This document shows positions 58,035 through 64,000 of a stretch of DNA of 64,000 nucleotides, one piece after another. Source of the DNA: Cardiobacterium sp. Marseille-Q4385 (GTDB lineage: Bacteria > Pseudomonadota > Gammaproteobacteria > Cardiobacteriales > Cardiobacteriaceae). A program made the position numbers and the translations under genes. Under the pieces are notes generated by a model. It searched no databases, was not told the DNA's origin, and was given only the letters and a program-made list of their open reading frames with translations. Numbering within the stretch: position 1 is the first letter of the stretch; each line of letters begins with the position of its first letter. The stretch lies in contig NZ_OU745373.1 of the NCBI RefSeq assembly GCF_916618745.1, forward strand, positions 1,998,501 through 2,062,500, given 5' to 3'.

Positions 58035-60299
58035 TTACCCGTTCTTTTGCAGCGGCGCGCTGTGGCTGTCTTTCAAAGTCAGGGTTTCGCCGTAGAGTTT
58101 GAGCGGCAGGGCGTCGCCTTTGAGCAGGCGCAGGGTGACGTTTTTGCCATCCACTTCTATTTTTATCAGGCGGCCACGGTAGTTGATATGGAAGGTGTAG
58201 CCCGTCCAGTCTGATGGCAGGAAGGGCGCGAAGCTGAGGGTACCACCCCAGGTTTTCATTTGTGCAAAGCCCTGGACGATGGCCAGCCATGAACCGGTCA
58301 TGGAGGTGATGTGCAGGCCGTCTTCGGTGTCGTTGTTGTAGTTGTCGAGGTCGAGGCGGGCGGTGCGCTGGTACATTTCCACGGCTTTGGCTTCTTTGCC
58401 GAGTTCGGCGGCGAGGATGGCGTGGATGGAGGGCGACAGCGAGCTTTCGTGCACAGTCATCGGTTCGTAGTAGTCGAAGTTGCGCCGTTTTTCGTCGAGG
58501 GTGTAGCGGTCGCCGAAGAAGTAGATGCCTTGCAGGACGTCGGCCTGTTTGATGAAGGGCGAGCGCAGGATTTTGTCCCACGACCATTTCTGGTTCAGCG
58601 GCAGGTCGTCCGGCGAGAGGGCGGAGACGGGGCGGATGTCTTTGTCGAGGAAGCCGTCGTGCTGGACGAAGATGCCCTGTTCTTCGTCTTCGGGATAGTA
58701 CATGTTCGCGATGATGTCCTGCCATTTGCCGCGCTCGGCGTCGCTGACGTTGAGGTCGGGACGCGGGTGTTTTTGCAGGGCCTCCAGGGTGTATTGCAGT
58801 ACCCAGGCGGCGAGGGTGTTGGTGTACCAGTTGTTGTTGATGTTGTTTTCGTATTCGTTCGGCCCGGTCACGCCGTGGATCATGTATTTGCCGTGGCGTT
58901 TGGAGTAGTGGACGCGGTCCGCCCAGAAGCGCGAGACTTCGACCAGCACTTCCAGACCTTCTTTGGCGAGGTAACTGTCGTCGCCGGTGTAGTTGGTGTA
59001 GTTGTAGATGGCGTAAGGGATGGCACCGTTACGGTGGATTTCTTCGAAGGTGATTTCCCATTCGTTGTGGCATTCGACGCCGGTGAAGGTCACCATCGGG
59101 TAGAGCGCGCCGGCGAGGCCTTGCTGTCGGGCGTTGTGCTGGGCCTGCGGCAACTGGTTATGGCGGTATTTAAGCAGGTTGCGGGTGACGTTCGGCTCGG
59201 CCAGGGCGAGGTAGAGTGGTACGGCGTAGGCTTCGGTGTCCCAGTAGGTGGCGCCGCCGTATTTTTCGCCGGTGAAGCCTTTCGGGCCGATGTTGAGGCG
59301 GGCGTCTTCGCCGTAGTAGGTGGCGAATAGCTGGAAGAGGTTGAAGCGGATGCCTTGTTGGGCTTCGTCGTTGCCGCTGATGACGACGTCGGCGATATCC
59401 CAGCGCTGTTTCCAGCCCGCTTCGTGGGCGGCGAGGAGGTCGGCGTGGTTTTGTCCGCTGATGTTCGCGGAGAGGTCGCGTCCGGCTTTTTGTACGGCGG
59501 CGAGACCGTCGTAGTCGCGGCTGGTGGTGATAATGACGCGTTTTTCAAAGGTTCTCGGCGTCGCGCCCACTTCGGCTTCGAAGCGGTTGGTCACGCGCCA
59601 GTCGCTGCTGTCATGGCCGGTAGCGGTGAAGTCGCCGGCGAAGGTTTGTTCGGCGTTGACGATGAATTGGTCAACGCCGAAGGGGTTGGCGACGGTTTGG
59701 GTGGCGATGCTGCCACGGTCGGCGGCAACGTCGCGCGCCAGTACTTGCCAGAATTTTTCTTCGTAGTTGGCGTCTTCGTTTTTCACGTCGGCGTCAATGA
59801 CGGCGTCAATGCGTACTTTGTGGGTTTTGCCGTCGGTGGCGGTGATGTCCCAGCGGATGAGCGCCAGTTCTTTTTGCGCGACGGAGAGGAATTTGCTGAT
59901 GCGGAACTGGACGCCGAAGAGGGTGAACTGGCGGTGCAGGACGCCGCTGTGCATGTCGAGTTCAAGGACGAAGTCGGTGGGGGCGTGTTTGCCGAGGTCA
60001 ACTTCCTGGCCGTCAACGTAGATGGCGACTTTGCTGTAATTCAAGGCATTGATGGCTTTACCGAAGTATTTGGGGTAGCCGTTTTTCCACCAGCCGACGC
60101 GGGTTTTGTCCGGGAACCACACGCCGCCGATGTAGGTGCCGAGGTGGCTGTCGCCGGTGTAGGTTTCTTCGAAGTTGCCGCGCATGCCCATATAGCCGTT
60201 GCCGAGGCTGGTCAGGCTTTCTTGCAGGCGCTTGTGTTCTTTTTCCAGTTTGGTGCTGCGGATGCTCCAGGGGTGGATTTCCATGATTCTCAGGTACAT
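58035..60299 (-). CDS. mapA: Maltose phosphorylase (glycoside hydrolase family 65)
   Basis: Inverting phosphorylase that splits maltose with phosphate into glucose and beta-glucose 1-phosphate. It has 754 residues, the length of Lactobacillus maltose phosphorylase. A beta-sandwich N-domain precedes the (alpha/alpha)6 barrel. The general acid Glu is likely in HNEWEITFEEIHRNGAIPYA. The GTEG-like sugar region WDTEAYAVP and phosphate-binding KQADVLQGIYFFGD are present. Trehalose or kojibiose specificity is possible for GH65, but the operon favours maltose. Its start is one base after the galM stop. Confidence 0.92.
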   Translation of the reverse strand: MYLRIMEIHPWSIRSTKLEKEHKRLQESLTSLGNGYMGMRGNFEETYTGDSHLGTYIGGVWFPDKTRVGWWKNGYPKYFGKAINALNYSKVAIYVDGQEVDLGKHAPTDFVLELDMHSGVLHRQFTLFGVQFRISKFLSVAQKELALIRWDITATDGKTHKVRIDAVIDADVKNEDANYEEKFWQVLARDVAADRGSIATQTVANPFGVDQFIVNAEQTFAGDFTATGHDSSDWRVTNRFEAEVGATPRTFEKRVIITTSRDYDGLAAVQKAGRDLSANISGQNHADLLAAHEAGWKQRWDIADVVISGNDEAQQGIRFNLFQLFATYYGEDARLNIGPKGFTGEKYGGATYWDTEAYAVPLYLALAEPNVTRNLLKYRHNQLPQAQHNARQQGLAGALYPMVTFTGVECHNEWEITFEEIHRNGAIPYAIYNYTNYTGDDSYLAKEGLEVLVEVSRFWADRVHYSKRHGKYMIHGVTGPNEYENNINNNWYTNTLAAWVLQYTLEALQKHPRPDLNVSDAERGKWQDIIANMYYPEDEEQGIFVQHDGFLDKDIRPVSALSPDDLPLNQKWSWDKILRSPFIKQADVLQGIYFFGDRYTLDEKRRNFDYYEPMTVHESSLSPSIHAILAAELGKEAKAVEMYQRTARLDLDNYNNDTEDGLHITSMTGSWLAIVQGFAQMKTWGGTLSFAPFLPSDWTGYTFHINYRGRLIKIEVDGKNVTLRLLKGDALPLKLYGETLTLKDSHSAPLQKNG

Positions 60300-60300
60300 A

Positions 60301-61278
60301 TCAGTGTCCTCTTTCGGGTTGGAAGATGATGGTGGATTGGTGGCGCGCGCCGTCTTTGAGGCGGATGTCGCCGTATTCGGGACGGTGCAGGCTGTTGGGC
60401 AGGGTTTGCAGTTCGGTGGCGAGTGCGTCGTAAGTGCCCGCGTCATGCGCGGTGCCGTCCTGTGGCGCAGCGGTGAAGATAATCAGGCCGTTGCGGTCGC
60501 CATAGAGGCGGACGCGGTAGTCGGGGGTGCTCAGGATGGCTGCTGCCTGGCGGATGTCAGCGGGGACGCGGTAGATGTCGTCAAAGCCCCCGCTCGCGCG
60601 CACGGCATCATCCAGCGGACGCGCGTGGCGGAAGTCGTAAGCGGGGTTGTCGTCTGCATTGAGCGGCAGTTTTTCCGCATCAACGACGATATGTTCGCCC
60701 TGCGGGATGTGCAGGGTGCAGCCATGCAGGCCGCGTGGCAGGCGCCAGTAGATATGCAGGGTCGGGTCAAACACGGTGTCGCCGTGTGCTGTCGCTTCGT
60801 AGCGGAGGATGAGGCGATCGTCCGCGTCCAGCTGGTAATCAATGCTGAGTTCAAGGTCGCCGGGGTAGCCGTCCTGCACCGCAGTCACGGTCGTGCTGAG
60901 GCGCAGTAACTGCACATCCAGACGCTGCACGGTGAAGAGCCTCCCCGCCAGCCCGTGCGAACCGCCGTGCAGGGCGTTACGCCCTTCGTTCGCCTCCACG
61001 CGGCAGGGTTTGCCGAAGAGGTCGAATGCGGCCCCGGCGATGCGTCCGGCGACGCGGCCAATCTGCTTGTTAATCTGAAACGGGTTCTGCACATAATCGG
61101 CGGCGTTGTCGTAGCCGATGACCAGCGGCAGGCGGCCATTATCTGTGCGCAGCGAGTAATCCTGGACGATACCGCCAAGATTGAGCACGCACACCCGTGT
61201 GCCGCGCGCGTTTTCCAGGTAATAACCGACGACCGGCACCCCGTGCAGGGTGCCGAACGGTTTGGACAGCGCATCCAT
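60301..61278 (-). CDS. galM: Aldose 1-epimerase (mutarotase)
   Basis: Interconverts alpha and beta anomers of free sugars, here probably the glucose released from maltose. It has 325 residues. The GalM pattern includes NLGGIVQDY, the conserved N-x-x-N-A-L-H-G-G (NEGRNALHGG), a second His in TVFDPTLHIYW and the catalytic Glu region near the C-terminus. The ATG shares one base with the transporter stop. Confidence 0.92.
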   Translation of the reverse strand: MDALSKPFGTLHGVPVVGYYLENARGTRVCVLNLGGIVQDYSLRTDNGRLPLVIGYDNAADYVQNPFQINKQIGRVAGRIAGAAFDLFGKPCRVEANEGRNALHGGSHGLAGRLFTVQRLDVQLLRLSTTVTAVQDGYPGDLELSIDYQLDADDRLILRYEATAHGDTVFDPTLHIYWRLPRGLHGCTLHIPQGEHIVVDAEKLPLNADDNPAYDFRHARPLDDAVRASGGFDDIYRVPADIRQAAAILSTPDYRVRLYGDRNGLIIFTAAPQDGTAHDAGTYDALATELQTLPNSLHRPEYGDIRLKDGARHQSTIIFQPERGH

Positions 61279-62636
61279 CAGGCGTGATCCGTCTTGGCGT
61301 GCGTTTCCTTAATCAGGAACACCGAAAACGCGCCGGCAAGCAGGATGATCCCGGCGGCAATAAACATATTGGCCTGTGTGCCGCCCAATAACGGGTAGAG
61401 GCCGAAACTCATAAGCGAAGCGACAATCTGCGGCAGGCAAATCGAGCCGTTAAAGAGGCCGAGATAGGTGCCCATATGTTTGCCGGAAAGAGCATTGGTC
61501 ACGATTGTCAGCGGGTAAGTGATAATCCCCGCCCAGGCAATGCCGACCAGGATAAAGGACAGAATCAGCACATATTTATTGCCGACATAGGCGATGGAGA
61601 GGAAACCCAGTGCACCCAGCGCCAGACAGGCGAAATAACCGTGCTTATGGAACTGGTTCGGCACCTTCGCCAGCACATACGAGCACGCGACTGCCGCGAT
61701 GGACTGCACCGCCGCCAGCATCCCGTACCAGTTGCCCGCTTCTTGGTAACCGGCAGAAGCGGCGTCTGTGGTCTGCCAGACATTGGCGGCAATCGCGCCT
61801 GCGGAATACGTCCACAAATACTGGAAGGCAAACCAGCAGAAAAACTGCGTCAATGACACCGTCCAAAAGGCCTTGGGCGCGGTTTTCAGCAGCGTCAGCC
61901 AGCTCACCTTGTCCTGATTGTCCTGCACCGAAATACCGTGATAACGCGCATAAGTGGCAGGGTCGTACTCCTTCACCTTGAAAATCGTGAAGGCGCTGGT
62001 GATGACGAGCAGCGCCGCGCCGACATAAAACGCGACCACCACCGTCTGCGGCACCACGCCCGCCGGTGCCGTGTTGGCGAGACCAACATAAGCGAACACG
62101 AACGGCAACACGGCGGCAATCACCGAACCGGCATTGGCGAGAAAACTCTGAATACCGTAGGCATAGCTCTTCTGCTCGTCGTTAACCATATCGCCGACCA
62201 TCATCTTGAACGGCTGCATTGCCATGTTGGACGACACATCCAGCAGGGCAATCATCAGCGCGCCAAATACCAGTGCGGCAAGCGGGCCAAAGCCGAAACT
62301 GCCGGAGTTCGGCATCAAAATCATCACCAGCACGGCAATCAGCGCGCCATAAAGCAGATACGGCAGGCGACGGCCACCGAGACGTGGCGCCCAAGTGCGG
62401 TCCGAATAATGGCCGACGATGGGCTGTACCAAAAGACCCGCCAGCGGCGGCAGGATAAAGAACCAGCCGAGACTGTGCGGGTCAGCGCCGAGTGTTTGGA
62501 AAATGCGGCTCATCTGCGAGCTTTGCAGGGTGAAGGCCGTCTGCACGCCGAGAAAGCCGAAGCTGATCATCCAGATAGTACTTTGGGGCAGCGTGGGCAG
62601 GCCTTGCTGCGCCGTTTGTGGGGTGGGTTCCGACAT
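61278..62636 (-). CDS. MFS sugar transporter (SLC45/maltose type)
   Basis: Twelve-helix major facilitator of 452 residues, first gene of the maltose operon. The N-terminal FGFLGVQTAFTLQSSQMSRI and the loop GHYSDRTWAPRLGGRR are typical of the SLC45-like sucrose/maltose:proton symporters. A conserved D-x-S-x-N segment is in LLDVSSNMAMQP. The order transporter, epimerase, phosphorylase, mutase matches the Neisseria maltose operon. GAGGAG precedes ATG. Confidence 0.9.
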   Translation of the reverse strand: MSEPTPQTAQQGLPTLPQSTIWMISFGFLGVQTAFTLQSSQMSRIFQTLGADPHSLGWFFILPPLAGLLVQPIVGHYSDRTWAPRLGGRRLPYLLYGALIAVLVMILMPNSGSFGFGPLAALVFGALMIALLDVSSNMAMQPFKMMVGDMVNDEQKSYAYGIQSFLANAGSVIAAVLPFVFAYVGLANTAPAGVVPQTVVVAFYVGAALLVITSAFTIFKVKEYDPATYARYHGISVQDNQDKVSWLTLLKTAPKAFWTVSLTQFFCWFAFQYLWTYSAGAIAANVWQTTDAASAGYQEAGNWYGMLAAVQSIAAVACSYVLAKVPNQFHKHGYFACLALGALGFLSIAYVGNKYVLILSFILVGIAWAGIITYPLTIVTNALSGKHMGTYLGLFNGSICLPQIVASLMSFGLYPLLGGTQANMFIAAGIILLAGAFSVFLIKETHAKTDHA

Positions 62637-62978
62637 AAGAAAACTCCTCTGATGGGCGGAATGCCCCTGATTGCGGCATTCCGGTGATTAATCATTCCGT
62701 GGGAAAACGCTTTAATAATTCGCAAATTAAAGTTCCGGTAAAAACAAGATTCTCCACCCCCTACGATTGATAAATCTTGAATAAGATTAACGGGAATAGT
62801 AAAAAAAATCTAGAAATTCCACGGTTATTTTCACAAAGACAGGAGTGATGCTTATCAGGGGATAACATCTGCATACGTGGCAACAGGCAGGACTAACGCC
62901 GCTTGATAGATCCAGTATTTACGCCGCTTGGCGGGATTTTGCAGTCAGGCAGAAAGCCAGAGAGATGACCGGGACGGC
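62637..62978. other. Intergenic region upstream of the maltose operon
   Basis: This stretch of 342 bases has no gene. The left half is AT-rich and should hold the operon promoter; on the minus strand TTACCG, an 18-base gap and TATTAA is a weak candidate, next to AAAGCGTTTTCC, which resembles half of a LacI-type operator. The right half holds a REP-like pair. Confidence 0.45.
62893..62935 (+). repeat. REP-like pair at 25-base period
   Basis: CGCCGCTTGATAGATCCAG and TATTTACGCCGCTTGGCGGG carry the core twice, 25 bases apart, with the standard CCAGTATTTAC linker. Confidence 0.7.
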
Positions 62979-63623
62979 TCAGGGCTCGCGTGTGCCGAGG
63001 CGTTCGCGCAGCACTTCCATACGGGTTTCAAGGTCGTGCAGGGTGCGGGCGCGCATCCCGGCGTGGCCGTTGCGGATGAGGTCGTGGGTGTCGCTGATCA
63101 GTTGTAGCAGTTGACGGCGGTTATGTTCGCCGAGTTCGGCGGCGGGCAGTTGCAGGTAGAGCAGGCTGATATGCGCCAGTTCGGGCAGATAGACGGTGAG
63201 CAGCGGGCGGTTGGCGCGGATTTTATCGTCATCATCGCCGAGACCACGCAGGTAGATTTCGCTGTGGTTGCAGAGTTGTTCGAGGAGGAGGCCGATGCGT
63301 TCGCCATCGGCACGGCAGCGGTATTGCGCCGCGTTATCGCGCAGGGCAGCGAGGTCGGCCATCGCCCGCGCTAGCAGTTGTTCGCGGATGCTCGGTGGTT
63401 TGGCGGCAGGTTGGGGGCGGTAGTGGTGCAGGTAAACCGTCCACAGCCAGGGTAGGGCGGCCAGCGTCAGGCTGGTGATGAGCGCCAGCAGCCATGCACC
63501 AACAGGGGCACCGCCGCGCCAGATAACGCCATGCACAAAGGCCGTGCCGAAGTAGAGGCTGATGAGGCTGGCGACGGCGTAGCAGAGCAGACGGGCGTGC
63601 CGCTTATTGACGTATTTTTTCAA
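62979..63623 (-). CDS. Hypothetical membrane protein downstream of dnaQ
   Basis: Protein of 214 residues, not recognised. Two membrane helices lie near 11-32 and 40-62 (LLCYAVASLISLYFGTAF; AWLLALITSLTLAALPWLWT). A cytoplasmic helical domain follows, rich in Leu and Arg. The only good start is TTG at 63623, inside the dnaQ end (20-base overlap), so translation probably depends on coupling with dnaQ. An ATG much further in would lose both helices. Confidence 0.65.
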   Translation of the reverse strand: MKKYVNKRHARLLCYAVASLISLYFGTAFVHGVIWRGGAPVGAWLLALITSLTLAALPWLWTVYLHHYRPQPAAKPPSIREQLLARAMADLAALRDNAAQYRCRADGERIGLLLEQLCNHSEIYLRGLGDDDDKIRANRPLLTVYLPELAHISLLYLQLPAAELGEHNRRQLLQLISDTHDLIRNGHAGMRARTLHDLETRMEVLRERLGTREP

Positions 63624-64000
63624 GGTAGGCCTGATGAGCAGCGGCTTCTTCGCTGCTGATGTTGATGCGCTGCCAGCTACCGCTGCTCGCGCTGATCGTG
63701 GTTATGATGGTTTCAGCAGGTGTAGCGGCGGATTGCACGGTAGCGGCAGCGAAGTCGAAGCCGGATTGTTCGGTGGTCAGGCGTAGATAGACTTCGGCGA
63801 GGAGCTGCGAGTCAAGCAGCGCGCCGTGCAGGCTGCGGTTGCTGTTATCGATGCCGTAGTATTTGCAGAGTGCGTCCAGATTGTATTTGGCAATGGGGAC
63901 TTTGTTTTTGGCGAGTTGCAGGGTATCGGTGAGCGGGAAGCGGTCTTCGAGTTTGAAGCCGGCTTTGGCGAGTTTGAATTCGCGGTTAAGGAAGGATTGG
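63604..64000 (-). CDS. dnaQ: DNA polymerase III epsilon subunit (3' part, cut by window edge)
   Basis: C-terminal ~131 residues of the 3'-5' proofreading exonuclease, translated by me from the minus strand. It reads FLNREFKLAKAGFKLEDR, then NLDALCKYYGIDNSNR and LHGALLDSQLLAEVYLRL, the last containing the Exo III His and Asp. The end, with SSGSWQRINISSEE before the stop, matches the alpha-binding tail region. The 5' half lies outside the window. Confidence 0.93.
   Translation of the reverse strand, partial: QSFLNREFKLAKAGFKLEDRFPLTDTLQLAKNKVPIAKYNLDALCKYYGIDNSNRSLHGALLDSQLLAEVYLRLTTEQSGFDFAAATVQSAATPAETIITTISASSGSWQRINISSEEAAAHQAYLEKIRQ

Overview
The window reads as ordinary chromosome of a GC-rich gammaproteobacterium. 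The evidence is hflD, lptFG, hemJ, a mreBCD-mrdA-rodA-mltB-rlpA-dacA-lipB cell-shape run, gatCA divergent from mreB, and the rsmG-parA-parB-atpIBEFHA order typical of an origin-proximal region. The maltose-phosphorylase operon matches the Neisseria layout, and sucrose and maltose genes occur together. My best guess is a Cardiobacterium-like organism, but that is inference from gene content. I see no transposase, integrase, rRNA or prophage gene. Both ends cut genes: atpA on the left and dnaQ on the right.

Left part (1-20,100): the ATP synthase operon, chromosome partitioning genes, rsmG and pepA run leftward. lptF-lptG and a DUF192 protein run rightward. A phosphonate-type ABC transporter (phnD-C-E-E) runs leftward. 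Next come a short CRISPR array without cas genes, a SemiSWEET transporter, a stand-alone SUKH (SMI1/KNR4) protein and dnaE. A repeat-rich 637-base gap leads to an FmdE-like protein.

Middle (20,100-47,700): hemJ, mnmA-hflD, then a leftward block of four exported serine hydrolases, an exported flavodoxin, an NTF2-like protein and two aldo/keto reductases (one frameshifted). A divergent LysR regulator adjoins this block, and two near-identical 71-base regulatory segments suggest it controls both transcription units. Then come a lone ABC ATPase, a PepSY protein, tRNA-Ile2, a K+-channel cassette, fruK with a lipoprotein gene, and a sucrose PTS/fructokinase operon with an unusual SUKH plus L7/L12-like protein between the two sugar genes. 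A DinJ-YafQ pair with a nonsense mutation in the toxin, cardiolipin synthase, two endonuclease/exonuclease/phosphatase proteins and gatCA complete this part.

Right part (47,700-64,000): the peptidoglycan elongation operon through lipB, rpmE2, and a leftward maltose operon (MFS transporter, aldose epimerase, maltose phosphorylase, beta-phosphoglucomutase). A small membrane protein gene and the dnaQ 3' end close the window.

The intergenic regions are seeded with at least two families of short dispersed repeats. One is a REP-like CCGC-TTG-GCGG hairpin, often tandem at a 25 or 35 base period. The other is a C/G-rich hairpin, one copy of which lies in frame inside the PTS gene.
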